Assembly: GCA_947624175.1 (NCBI GenBank)
Contig: CANQJD010000007.1
Coordinates: forward strand, 1 to 36,857
Direction: 5' to 3'
DNA: 36,857 nucleotides
Origin: an uncultured Bacilli bacterium
GTDB lineage: Bacteria > Bacillota_I > Bacilli_A > RF39 > UBA660
A model generated the notes under the pieces. It worked only from the letters and a program-made list of their open reading frames with translations. It had not been told where the DNA came from and ran no database searches. This document shows positions 22,468 to 30,592 of the stretch, in pieces. How positions within the stretch are numbered: position 1 is the stretch's first letter; each line of letters opens with the position of its first letter. The translations under genes and the position numbers were made by a program.

Positions 22468-24483
22468 TTAGATATCTAAACTAAAATCATCAGGGTAAAA
22501 ACTTCCATATTTTAACTTTTTAGTTCTTGGTTCTTCAAAAACTATATTATTTAACTTTCGACAATAAGCAAAAGCATAATCTTCAATAACTTCTAAAGAA
22601 ACAGGAAGAATAACTTTTGTTAAACTACGACAACTTGAAAACGCAGAATATCTTATTTCTCTTAATTTATTATTAAAGTTAATTTCTTTTAAATTATCAC
22701 AATGAGAAAAGGCATTGTGATTAATTATTTCTAGTTCTTGAGGACAATTTAATTCTTGTAAATTATTAAAAAATACAAATACATTTGCTCCAATTTCTTT
22801 TAAAGAATTTGGGAATTTAATATGTTTAATTGATTTTATATTGGAAGAGTTCATATGATTGGCAATAATTTTAGTAATTCCAGGAGCAAAAGTTAAAGTA
22901 TCATTTTTAATAGTTATTAACTTGTCTGCAGATATATATTTCCTACAAGAATATATTATATCTATGGCAAAATCTTCATATAAATCTCCTATATCATATT
23001 CATTTTCATAAAACATACTTGATTTGTGTATAAATCGTCTTAGAAAATTATGTTTATACAAAATAGATTCTTTAGTTTGATTATTAATAATTAACTTTTG
23101 ATTATCACCTAAATTATCATCATATTCTATGTCAAATAATTTTGTATTATAATTTTTAATATAATCTTTAAAAAATTCTCTATAATAATAAGAATAATTT
23201 ACCAACAATATTGTTTTTAGATAACTAGGATAAGTTTCTAATAACACATTTTCTAATGAATTATTACCTAAAAGTAATTCAATTTTATATTTTATAAAAT
23301 TAACTATATCTGAGTTTAATTTAATAAATTTCTCATATTCTCTTTTAATTATATCTGAATAGTATTTTTTTTCTTCATAAGTTATATATTCATTTTTAGT
23401 TCTATGATTTTCAATAAATTTCTTACTTAAAAGTAAAAACTTTATTTCATACAAGTTATTTCTTAATTCTCTACTAATATCTTCTTGATATACTTCCTGA
23501 ACTACTAATAATTCATTTATTTTTTTAACAATTTTATCAACATTATCTAAAGTATTAGGAATATTTAAAATATTATTATATTGTTCTTGAAAAAATTTAA
23601 TAAGCTTATCTTTATATTTTTCTTTTATTAAGTCAATTTGTACTTCAATATCTGCAAATTTAAAAGGTAATATATCATGATAAATTAAGTGATTATCACA
23701 AAGTATTTTATTTAAATCGTAAATTCCAATTAATTTATTTTCAAATATTAATTCATTTATATTTTTATAAAGCTCTAATTTATCATAATATTTTTTATCT
23801 CTTACAGAATAATAATCTTTTTGCTCTTTTATATACACTTTTAAAGAATCTATTAATCTTTTAGATGTTTCAACTGAATTTCTACTTACTTCTAAATTAG
23901 AATTTAAAGCAATAATTGCAACTTTTAAAGTATTTTCTAAATTACCAAGACCTCTCTCTTCCATTTCTTGTTTTAATTTCTTATTTCTTCCTAAGAAACC
24001 TAAATATTCTATATTATGTTTTAAATTATGTTTTTGATATTCTTCTTTATATTTTAATACTCCTAGTAATTTTAATTCTAATTCTTTTCTTCGTTCAGTT
24101 AATATCTTATTTAAAGAAGTAATTTTAGCATATTTTATTTCATAATCAACAAGTTCATATTGATTAATTTTTATATCTTTTCCTAAATCTCTTTTTATAG
24201 TCAAACTTTCTGAAACTTGTTTTAATTCATATAAAAATTTTATTAATAAATTAGTTATATCTTTATTTTTTTCTCTTAATTCATTTGTATAATTAATTAG
24301 AGTATCAAAGTTATTAATATTTATTTCTTCTTTGTAATTATCTACTTTTATTTTATCTTCTTGCATTAATTCTTGATAATTAGGTAAATAAATAGTTTTA
24401 TCGGCAAAAGTTACTACACCATGTTCTTCTGAAATTATTTTTTTAGCTTTCAATTTATTAATCAATTTATCCAATATATTCAT
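22468..24483 (-). CDS. Cytoplasmic coiled-coil protein with BspA-type (LRR_5) C-terminal repeats
   Basis: A 671-residue protein with no signal peptide or membrane helix. Residues about 1-500 are charged and helical, with long coiled-coil-like stretches (KYKEEYQKHNLKHNIEYL, EMEERGLGNLENTL). From about 535 onward, leucine-rich repeats of the BspA/LRR_5 type appear: IKFPNSLKEIGANVF, ELEIINHNAFSHCDNLKEI, LREIRYSAFSSCRSLTKVILP, LEVIEDYAFAYCRKL. BspA repeats are usually on secreted or surface proteins, so a cytosolic version joined to a helical domain is unusual. The function is unknown. It is expressed alone from a perfect sigma-A promoter. Confidence 0.75.
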   Translation of the reverse strand: MNILDKLINKLKAKKIISEEHGVVTFADKTIYLPNYQELMQEDKIKVDNYKEEININNFDTLINYTNELREKNKDITNLLIKFLYELKQVSESLTIKRDLGKDIKINQYELVDYEIKYAKITSLNKILTERRKELELKLLGVLKYKEEYQKHNLKHNIEYLGFLGRNKKLKQEMEERGLGNLENTLKVAIIALNSNLEVSRNSVETSKRLIDSLKVYIKEQKDYYSVRDKKYYDKLELYKNINELIFENKLIGIYDLNKILCDNHLIYHDILPFKFADIEVQIDLIKEKYKDKLIKFFQEQYNNILNIPNTLDNVDKIVKKINELLVVQEVYQEDISRELRNNLYEIKFLLLSKKFIENHRTKNEYITYEEKKYYSDIIKREYEKFIKLNSDIVNFIKYKIELLLGNNSLENVLLETYPSYLKTILLVNYSYYYREFFKDYIKNYNTKLFDIEYDDNLGDNQKLIINNQTKESILYKHNFLRRFIHKSSMFYENEYDIGDLYEDFAIDIIYSCRKYISADKLITIKNDTLTFAPGITKIIANHMNSSNIKSIKHIKFPNSLKEIGANVFVFFNNLQELNCPQELEIINHNAFSHCDNLKEINFNNKLREIRYSAFSSCRSLTKVILPVSLEVIEDYAFAYCRKLNNIVFEEPRTKKLKYGSFYPDDFSLDI

Positions 24484-24508
24484 AAAGGTCCCTCATCAAT
24501 TGGGTCAT

Positions 24509-24537
24509 ATTATAACAACAAAAGGGTATATTGTCAA
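24509..24537 (-). promoter_or_regulatory. Consensus sigma-A promoter of the LRR protein gene
   Basis: Minus strand TTGACA, 17 bp, TATAAT with extended -10 (TGTTATAAT): a full consensus match. Confidence 0.9.
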
Positions 24538-24548
24538 ACTTAAAATCA

Positions 24549-25865
24549 TTATTTTTTCTCTTGTTTACTCGCTTTAACTAATAATTTTACTATAAAATAA
24601 TTATCAAGTAATTCATAACTATAATCAAATTTATTTCTATTTTTCATACCTTTATGTATTTCATACAAACCAAGTCCATGACCAGCACCTTTCGTTGTAT
24701 AACCATGTTCTTCAATCTTTTTTAAATCAACTTTTCCTTTATAAGTATTACTAACTAAAAATATAAGGTTCTCGTCTTCTAAATAAACCATAAAATGTAA
24801 TTCTTTATTGCTTGATTCTAAACTAGCATAAGTAGCATTATCAAAATACTCTCCTAATACTTCCGTTAGAAAACCTATTTCATTAACTTTAAAATCAGAA
24901 TAATCAACTTTCTTAACTTCATTTGATACTTCAACTGTAATTTTTAACTTTAAATCTTCAGCTTTTGATAACTTATAATAAACAAAATATCTAATACTAT
25001 CTTCCCTAATTCGATTCAAGTCCATTATCCAGTTATATTTTTTCTTTTTATAATCACCCAATAAATCATCAATATATTTAATTGCTATATCAACATCAGA
25101 TTTCAAATAACCTTTAATTGTAATAAGATTATTCTTATACTTATGAATAGTAGAACTATACTTTTCGATTAAATCAGATGATGTTTCAATATATTCTTCT
25201 AATAAACTATATTTCTTAAAAAATTCATACTTTTTAAATATTTGATAAACTAAAATAAAACTAACACCTAAAATAAAAATTGGAATTATAAAGCTAAAAA
25301 GCATATCATGAATTTCTAAATCATTTGCTTTTAAATAATAGATTGAAAATAAGAAGGCAATTAAATCAAGCAATACAACTATAATTATTTTTAAATCTAT
25401 TTTATTTTTAACTTTATAATGTAATCTATTAACTAATTTCCTAATGAATAATGCCAAAATTAAAGATAAAATTGAAACTATAACTATTTCATAATGATTA
25501 TCTTTAAAATTAATAATTAAACTATCTTGTTTAAGAAAGATAAAAACATTTATAAGATAGGTAAAAATAAAATAAATTAAACCAATACATAAGTACATAA
25601 AAATTGTATCATTGAAAGATTTATTAAATACTAATTTAATAAGAAGAAAAATAACTATAAAATAGATTAAGGATAAATTATTATCAAAATCTAAATAGAT
25701 TAAACCAAGATACGATATTATAAATAAAGGAATAATAAACAGTAATCTTTTTAGTTTAATATCTTTAAATTTTATATTTAAAAACATCTTACTAATTAAA
25801 AAGGTTGTTGTAAAAAAGACTAAGTTAATTAAAAATAACTGAACGAGAGTCCAGTATTTAAACAT
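24549..25865 (-). CDS. AgrC-like GHKL sensor histidine kinase
   Basis: About 438 residues when started at the ATG at 25865, which overlaps the regulator's stop by 8 bp (ATGTTTAA) and has an AGGTGA site; the ORF-track start is a GTG 3 codons earlier. Six or so N-terminal membrane segments (about 1-215) form the sensor. The kinase part has the H-box IHKYKNNLITIKGYL, the N-box LGEYFDNATYASLE and the G-box KGAGHGLGLYEI of the AgrC/GHKL class. Such kinases usually sense peptides, and they phosphorylate LytTR regulators such as the one encoded just upstream. No agrB or agrD gene is seen, so the signal is unknown. Confidence 0.85.
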   Translation of the reverse strand: MFKYWTLVQLFLINLVFFTTTFLISKMFLNIKFKDIKLKRLLFIIPLFIISYLGLIYLDFDNNLSLIYFIVIFLLIKLVFNKSFNDTIFMYLCIGLIYFIFTYLINVFIFLKQDSLIINFKDNHYEIVIVSILSLILALFIRKLVNRLHYKVKNKIDLKIIIVVLLDLIAFLFSIYYLKANDLEIHDMLFSFIIPIFILGVSFILVYQIFKKYEFFKKYSLLEEYIETSSDLIEKYSSTIHKYKNNLITIKGYLKSDVDIAIKYIDDLLGDYKKKKYNWIMDLNRIREDSIRYFVYYKLSKAEDLKLKITVEVSNEVKKVDYSDFKVNEIGFLTEVLGEYFDNATYASLESSNKELHFMVYLEDENLIFLVSNTYKGKVDLKKIEEHGYTTKGAGHGLGLYEIHKGMKNRNKFDYSYELLDNYFIVKLLVKASKQEKK

Positions 25866-26598
25866 AAAGATCACCTACCATACACCTTTCTTCAAGAGCC
25901 TTTCGTTTATCTCTTGACCAACAACTAGTTGATTTATTTTCAAAGTAAATGATAGGAATACTGGAATTTAATTTAGTAATTCGAAAGATATTAACAATAC
26001 AACTTCGATGTGTTTTAAAAAATCTTATATCATCAGATAATATTTTTTCTAATTTGGCAATATTACTTTTATAAATGATGGTATCTGATGCTGTTTCGAT
26101 TTCTAAATAATCTTCCGTTTTATTCTTTTCAATAAAAAGTATGTCATTGTATGGTATTCTTATAATTTCTCCATCTTGTTTAAAAGATAGAAATTTATTA
26201 GCATTAAAAATTTCATATATTTCTTGAAAGCAAGTCATAAGTCGATATTCTAAATCATCAAATTTAGAAATAAAATCTAACATTAAAAGTTTATTATGAA
26301 AAGCATTTTGAATTAAGTCCTGGTGAGCAGTTACTATTATTATCTGGTCATTCATTGTTTTTCGTAATTTTCTAACTTCTCTTGCAAAATCAAGACCTGA
26401 TTTGCCTTTCACTTCAATATCAAAAATAAATATATTTTGACCATTTAAGTTTTTAATTATATTAAGAATATTTGGTGAATATTTCTTAAATATATAAGTT
26501 TTATATCGATCATTATTGTTACCCATAAATTTATGGATACTATTCTCATAAATATTAGCAAAGTACTCCTCATCTTCGTAAATTATAAAATTAATCAT
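25858..26598 (-). CDS. AgrA-like LytTR response regulator
   Basis: A 246-residue regulator. The receiver domain (about 1-125) has acidic pocket residues YEDEE near the N-terminus, the phospho-acceptor Asp in IFIFDIEVKGKSGLDFA, and a Thr in IIVTAHQD. The LytTR DNA-binding domain (about 140-240) has IPYNDILFIEKNKTEDYLEI, KLEKIL, FFKTHRSCIVNI. It is first in a two-gene operon with the kinase. Paired direct repeats lie directly upstream and may be its own binding site. Confidence 0.88.
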   Translation of the reverse strand: MINFIIYEDEEYFANIYENSIHKFMGNNNDRYKTYIFKKYSPNILNIIKNLNGQNIFIFDIEVKGKSGLDFAREVRKLRKTMNDQIIIVTAHQDLIQNAFHNKLLMLDFISKFDDLEYRLMTCFQEIYEIFNANKFLSFKQDGEIIRIPYNDILFIEKNKTEDYLEIETASDTIIYKSNIAKLEKILSDDIRFFKTHRSCIVNIFRITKLNSSIPIIYFENKSTSCWSRDKRKALEERCMVGDLYV

Positions 26599-26636
26599 TT
26601 ATTATTTTTCCTCTATGGATTAAATCCTAACTTTCT

Positions 26637-26672
26637 TTTATATTTTTACTGCTTTGATTGGTTTACTGCTTT
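26637..26672 (-). promoter_or_regulatory. Putative promoter and paired direct repeats of the two-component operon
   Basis: On the plus strand TTTACTGCTTT occurs at 26645-26655 and again at 26662-26672, 17 bp apart. They sit just upstream of a -10-like TATAAA (minus strand, 26637-26642), with no good -35. An activator-dependent, autoregulated promoter is inferred. Confidence 0.45.
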
Positions 26673-26680
26673 ATTTATCC

Positions 26681-27763
26681 TTATTTTTCTTTTTTCTTTT
26701 TATCTTTGATTTTTTTGAAACTAATTTGTTTTTCAGTTATGATATTGGTCTTATTGATAAACCAGAATACAAGTGCTAGTAAAACTAAATAAACGCCAAT
26801 TCTAATATACCTATTGATGTGTTCATTCATTGTATAGAAAATAGAAGCCATAGCAAATAAGATATTCACTCCATAGATAATTAAAACCGTTGTTCGATGG
26901 GAAAACTTCATACCTAATAATTGATGATGTAAGTGTTGTTTATCAGCATCAGTTATTCGTTTATGATGTCCAATTCTTCGAATAATTGCAAATAAGGTAT
27001 CGAGGATTGGAATTGCAAGAATAAGAAGGGGAACAAATACTGATGTTAACACAGTTCCTTTAAATCCTAAAAGGGAAATAATTGAAATTATAAAGCCTAA
27101 GAATAAAGCCCCAGAATCTCCTGCAAATATTTTAGCTGGATAAAAATTATGAATAAGAAAACCTAATGTACTTCCGAGCATTATTAGGGTTAAAGTAAAT
27201 TCTAAATTCATTGTTCTGCCTTGAAGGAAACAAATAATTAGAATGGTCATAAAGAAAATTGAAGCAATTCCACCAGCTAAACCATCTAATCCATCAATTA
27301 AATTTATAATATTCATACAGGCAACTATAAATAAAATCGTAATTGGATAGGCAAGATAACCAAAGTTAATATAAATTCCAAAAACTGTTATATCACTTAA
27401 AAGGATTTCACCATAAAAAGCAATTACCAAGGCTGAGATTAACTGACCAACTAATTTTGCTTTAGCCGTTAAAGGATTTATATCATCAATTATACCAGTT
27501 AAAAGTATTATAAAACTTCCTATTAAAATTGAATTCATCTTAACTGTATTTTGAGCAAATAACATATATCCAACTAGAAAAGCAAAGAAAATTCCTAATC
27601 CTCCTAATCTAGGCATTGGTTTTGTATGAACCTTTCTTTCATTTGGAATATCAATTGCATTTACATGAAATGCTATTTTTTTTACAAAAATTATAGATAC
27701 TGCTGAAATTATTAAAGTAACTATAACAACCTTTAAAGAATATAAAAATGTATTACTAATCAT
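26681..27763 (-). CDS. tagO: Undecaprenyl-phosphate N-acetylglucosaminyl 1-phosphate transferase (TagO/WecA family)
   Basis: A polytopic enzyme of about 360 residues that transfers GlcNAc-1-phosphate from UDP-GlcNAc to undecaprenyl phosphate, the first step of wall teichoic acid or surface polysaccharide synthesis. Motifs: DIPNERKVHTKPMPRLGG, catalytic DD in IIDDINPLTAKAKL, NLIDGLDGLAGG, IFAGDSGALFLGF and the HLHHQLL block that separates WecA/TagO from MraY. About ten membrane helices. The second ATG (27763) has the better spacing to GGAGG. No other teichoic acid genes are adjacent. Confidence 0.9.
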   Translation of the reverse strand: MISNTFLYSLKVVIVTLIISAVSIIFVKKIAFHVNAIDIPNERKVHTKPMPRLGGLGIFFAFLVGYMLFAQNTVKMNSILIGSFIILLTGIIDDINPLTAKAKLVGQLISALVIAFYGEILLSDITVFGIYINFGYLAYPITILFIVACMNIINLIDGLDGLAGGIASIFFMTILIICFLQGRTMNLEFTLTLIMLGSTLGFLIHNFYPAKIFAGDSGALFLGFIISIISLLGFKGTVLTSVFVPLLILAIPILDTLFAIIRRIGHHKRITDADKQHLHHQLLGMKFSHRTTVLIIYGVNILFAMASIFYTMNEHINRYIRIGVYLVLLALVFWFINKTNIITEKQISFKKIKDKKKKEK

Positions 27764-27832
27764 CATAACCTCCAGAATAAATTGTATAAAATTCTTATCA
27801 GCATTTTGCTATGAATTTTCTCTACATAAAAA

Positions 27833-27841
27833 ATTATAACA
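27833..27841 (-). promoter_or_regulatory. Extended -10 promoter of tagO
   Basis: Minus strand TGTTATAAT. The -35 region is a T tract with no good hexamer. It is preceded by a weak hairpin and T10 run (around 27849-27870) that may end an upstream transcript. Confidence 0.5.
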
Positions 27842-27849
27842 TTTACCTA

Positions 27850-28036
27850 AAAAAAAAACTAGTCTTTTCGTGGACTTTTCAAGTCATATTTAAAATTAAA
27901 AACTAATTTCATTTATAAATAAGGAATATTTGTTACAAATTTATCTATTAAAAAATTTTTTTAATTTAACGAGAGAAAGAATAACGCAAAGTTTTTTATA
28001 TTTGAATTTGGTAGTAAATATAATTTCTAAATTGAT
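27850..28036. other. Non-coding region between the shared motif and the tagO promoter
   Basis: No ORF with a start and ribosome binding site. On the minus strand it begins after the shared motif (28084-28037) and ends at AGTC-CACGAAAA-GACT plus a run of about ten T, so it could be a roughly 190-nt untranslated transcript. Otherwise it is AT-rich filler. Confidence 0.35.
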
Positions 28037-28084
28037 ATTCTTCCCCTCTATATATAATATACACGGAAATTTTTCGATTTGGAC
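28037..28084 (-). repeat. Copy B of a shared intergenic motif
   Basis: Minus strand GTCCAAATCGA ... TTTCCGTGTATAT ... GGAAGAAT, the counterpart of 7531-7575. It lies between the mbl terminator and tagO. Confidence 0.6.
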
Positions 28085-28112
28085 TTTTTTAAGTGATTTT
28101 TTTGATATATTT

Positions 28113-28142
28113 TACAAAAAAAAGTGAATTTTTCATCACTTT
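28113..28142 (-). terminator. Terminator of mbl
   Basis: Minus strand AAAGTGA-TGAAAAAT-TCACTTT followed by TTTTT. The 5' arm overlaps the stop codon. Confidence 0.85.
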
Positions 28143-29121
28143 AATCTATTAAATATAAATTATCAAGCATAATTCCCGTTCCTTCAGCAACACTAGTTAA
28201 AGGACTTTCAGCAAGATAAATTGGTATTTGTAATTCATGTTCTAATAATTCCTTTAATCCTCCAATTAAAGAACCACCACCTGTTAAAATAGCACCATTT
28301 TCAATGATATCCGCAGATAATTCAGGAGGAGTATCTTCTAATACGGCTTTAGTTGCATCAACTATTTTGGAAATATCTTCATATAAAGCTTCTTCGATTT
28401 CAGCACTATTGATAGTAACAATACTAGGAAGTCCTGTTTCTAAATCCCTTCCCCGAACTTCCATCATAACATCATCGGAACTATCATAAACTGAACCAAT
28501 TTGATGTTTTATAATTTGAGAGGTTTTATCTCCAATTAATAATCGATATTTACTTTTTATATATTCTTTTATATCATTATCAAACACATTACCTGCAACT
28601 TTTAAGGACCTACTTACAACAATTCCACCAAGTGATAAAACAGCAATATCAGTTGTCCCTCCACCAATATCAATAACCATATTTCCATTTGGTTTACTAA
28701 TATCAAGACCTACTCCAATAGCTGCAGCCTTTGGCTCTTCTTCAAGATACACTTTCTTAGCTCCTAATTTTTCAGCAGCCTCACGAATAGCATTTTTTTC
28801 AACTGGAGTTGTATCTGCAGGACAACAGATAATTATTCTTGGCTTTTTAAACATTCCTCTAGCTTTTACTTTATTAACAAAATAATCAAGCATCATTTCC
28901 GTTATCTCAAAATCAGCAATAACTCCATCTTTCATAGGTTTAATGGCTCTAACTTTAAAAGGAGTTTTACCAAGCATTTGATTAGCAGCATCTCCAAAAG
29001 CAAGAGGTCTTTTTGTTTCCGTATCAATTGCAACAACACTTGGTTCATTCAAAACAATTCCTTGACCTTTTATATATATAAGAATATTTGCTGTTCCTAA
29101 ATCTATTCCTATGTCTTTCAT
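28141..29121 (-). CDS. mbl: Rod-shape actin homologue MreB/Mbl
   Basis: A 326-residue actin-fold ATPase that forms membrane-bound filaments guiding lateral wall synthesis. Phosphate-1 motif DIGIDLGTANILIY (near 3-16), the connect-1/phosphate-2 DIGGGTTDIAVLSLGG and the adenosine motif ILTGGGSLIGGL are intact. I use mbl because it follows spoIIQ, as in B. subtilis where spoIIQ-spoIIID-mbl are linked, but sequence alone cannot separate Mbl from MreB here. spoIIID is absent between the two genes. GAGGTGA ribosome binding site. Confidence 0.9.
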   Translation of the reverse strand: MKDIGIDLGTANILIYIKGQGIVLNEPSVVAIDTETKRPLAFGDAANQMLGKTPFKVRAIKPMKDGVIADFEITEMMLDYFVNKVKARGMFKKPRIIICCPADTTPVEKNAIREAAEKLGAKKVYLEEEPKAAAIGVGLDISKPNGNMVIDIGGGTTDIAVLSLGGIVVSRSLKVAGNVFDNDIKEYIKSKYRLLIGDKTSQIIKHQIGSVYDSSDDVMMEVRGRDLETGLPSIVTINSAEIEEALYEDISKIVDATKAVLEDTPPELSADIIENGAILTGGGSLIGGLKELLEHELQIPIYLAESPLTSVAEGTGIMLDNLYLID

Positions 29122-29170
29122 AATTCACCTCAACTATATTATTCCCATAATCTACTAAATTATTTATAAT

Positions 29171-29200
29171 ATAAAAAAAGATGACTATTATAAATCACCT
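29171..29200 (-). terminator. Terminator of spoIIQ
   Basis: Minus strand AGGTGA, 10-base loop, TCATCT (one G-U) followed by TTTTTT. The stop codon is inside the loop. Confidence 0.7.
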
Positions 29201-29811
29201 AATTTTTGACCAATTACTTTAAGAGGGTCAACATTAATACCATTTTTATATATTTCTAAATGTAAATGATTACCTAAACTTTCATTGATTTTGTTAGTTC
29301 CACTTGTTCCAATTTTCATACCTTGAGTAACTGCTTCTCCTTTTTGAACACTTATTTCACTTAACCCAGCATATGATGACACAAATTCATTTTCATGTCT
29401 TATCTCAACAATTTTTCCTAGCAATTCGTCTTCTTTAATATCAATTACGGTTCCATCTAGAATAGCTACAACTTCAAAATTCTCTTCAGACGTATAATCA
29501 ACACCTGTATTTGGCATATAAGTATTATTATAATATACTAAAGATTCTCTTTGTCTATCAACATCATCTTCAGAGTTATAGAAATATCTTGCTATTTTAA
29601 CATCTTCTGCAACATAAGGATTATTAACTGTTACATCAACATTAACAACAGGAACCGTATTACCTAAAACTATTGAAGATACATAAGTTACATCTTTTAA
29701 AGAATCAGAACTATCAGCCTCAATCATTCTACTTGTAAAATATAATCCAAGAACTAATGTAAATATTAAAGAAATATATAAAACAGGAAATACAAATGGT
29801 TTTAATTTCAT
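29188..29811 (-). CDS. spoIIQ: SpoIIQ-like M23 (LytM-domain) sporulation protein
   Basis: A 207-residue protein with one N-terminal membrane anchor (about 8-27) and a C-terminal LytM/M23 domain (about 100-200). The second metal motif HLHLEIYKNG is present, but the first zinc ligand position reads MPNTGVDY, where active enzymes have His (HxGxD), so the site is probably inactive. This loss parallels B. subtilis SpoIIQ, the forespore half of the SpoIIQ-SpoIIIAH channel. Gene order (DUF1146 upstream, mbl downstream) and a sigma-F-like promoter support the identification. SpoIIIAH is not in the window. Ribosome binding site GAGGTGA. Confidence 0.8.
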   Translation of the reverse strand: MKLKPFVFPVLYISLIFTLVLGLYFTSRMIEADSSDSLKDVTYVSSIVLGNTVPVVNVDVTVNNPYVAEDVKIARYFYNSEDDVDRQRESLVYYNNTYMPNTGVDYTSEENFEVVAILDGTVIDIKEDELLGKIVEIRHENEFVSSYAGLSEISVQKGEAVTQGMKIGTSGTNKINESLGNHLHLEIYKNGINVDPLKVIGQKLGDL

Positions 29812-29827
29812 AAAATCACCTCATTTA

Positions 29828-29856
29828 AAGTATTTCCTGTTAAGATTTTTTTATAC
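29828..29856 (-). promoter_or_regulatory. Sigma-F-like promoter of spoIIQ
   Basis: Minus strand GTATA, 14 bp, GGAAATACTT. The -10 fits GGnnAnAMTR at nine of ten positions and the -35 fits GYATA loosely (GTATA). Spacing is about one base short of usual. B. subtilis spoIIQ is a sigma-F gene. Confidence 0.5.
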
Positions 29857-29861
29857 ATTTT

Positions 29862-30053
29862 TTAAAATAATTTTAAATAGATAAAGTCATAAATAAAATT
29901 AGTTACTAAGTATATAATAGATAATAGCATTAGAAAATAAGCAACTCGAGCTTTAACAACTTGTCCCTTTTTGAAAATAGCATTAATGTTTAATCCATCC
30001 ATAGCCCAAGTTGTTATAATTGTAACTAAAACATATAATACAAACTTAGTCAT
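29862..30053 (-). CDS. DUF1146 family small membrane protein (YwzB-like)
   Basis: 63 residues when started at the ATG at 30053, which overlaps the rpiB stop by 8 bp (ATGACTAA); the ORF-track start is a TTG 5 codons upstream. Two membrane helices (about 3-20 and 38-57) flank WAMDGLNINAIFKKGQ, matching DUF1146. In B. subtilis ywzB lies close to murAA, spoIID and spoIIQ, and the same genes are near here. Function unknown. Translationally coupled to rpiB. Confidence 0.8.
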   Translation of the reverse strand: MTKFVLYVLVTIITTWAMDGLNINAIFKKGQVVKARVAYFLMLLSIIYLVTNFIYDFIYLKLF

Positions 30054-30510
30054 GATAACTACCTTCAATCTCTTTTATTTTATTATTTCTTCTTATATGT
30101 CTTTCTAAATTAGTAAACTCAGTTGTTATGAATGTCTCAACTATACTAATAGCTTCTTTTAAGGAAGTATCACCAGAAATCGCAACTGCATTAGTATTAT
30201 TATCAAGTCTTGTATATCTTGCTTCAAGAGCATTATTACATTTAGCACAGTAAACACCTTTAACTTTATTTAATGCTATTGATATTCCAATACCACTTCC
30301 ACAGATACCAACTCCAAAATCAATACTTTTATCTTGAAGCTCTCTACCTAATAATTTAGCATAATCAGGATAATCACAAGAATCTTTAGAGTTAGTACCA
30401 TAATCAACAACTTCTAATACTTTTTCATGATGTTTGAAATACTTAATAAGTTCTTCTTTTAACTCATAACCACGATGGTCAGATGCAAAACCTAATTTTA
30501 TCTTTTCCAA
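30046..30510 (-). CDS. rpiB: Ribose-5-phosphate isomerase B
   Basis: A 154-residue RpiB/LacAB-fold enzyme interconverting ribulose-5-phosphate and ribose-5-phosphate in the pentose phosphate pathway. FASDHRGYELKEEL near the start, DYGTNSKDSCDYPDYA, the active-site Cys in GVGICGSGIGISIALNK and the NAVAISG block are all intact. Cytoplasmic dimer in the family. Start context GGTGATGAAAGTTGG gives a moderate ribosome binding site. It has its own promoter. Confidence 0.95.
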   Translation of the reverse strand: MEKIKLGFASDHRGYELKEELIKYFKHHEKVLEVVDYGTNSKDSCDYPDYAKLLGRELQDKSIDFGVGICGSGIGISIALNKVKGVYCAKCNNALEARYTRLDNNTNAVAISGDTSLKEAISIVETFITTEFTNLERHIRRNNKIKEIEGSYHD

Positions 30511-30527
30511 CTTTCATCACCACACAT

Positions 30528-30556
30528 AATATACCATTTTTGTTTAAAAAAAGCAA
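30528..30556 (-). promoter_or_regulatory. Promoter of rpiB-DUF1146
   Basis: Minus strand TTGCTT, 17 bp, TATATT. It overlaps the terminator of the upstream ATPase gene. Confidence 0.6.
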
Positions 30557-30572
30557 CTAGTAATAGTATGCT
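30546..30572 (-). terminator. Terminator of the DUF4143 ATPase gene
   Basis: Minus strand AGCA(T)ACTA-TTAC-TAGTTGCT, 8 bp with one bulged base, followed by seven T. Confidence 0.75.
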
Positions 30573-30592
30573 AATTTTGGATAATTTATAAC

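Noticed and set aside
24549-26598. A complete agr quorum-sensing locus
   Set aside because: Only the kinase and regulator are present. No AgrB-like membrane protease or AgrD-like peptide ORF was found on either side.
27930-28127. The 65-residue plus-strand ORF
   Set aside because: It has no ribosome binding site, runs antisense through the shared motif and the mbl terminator, and its peptide is Phe/Lys-rich low complexity.
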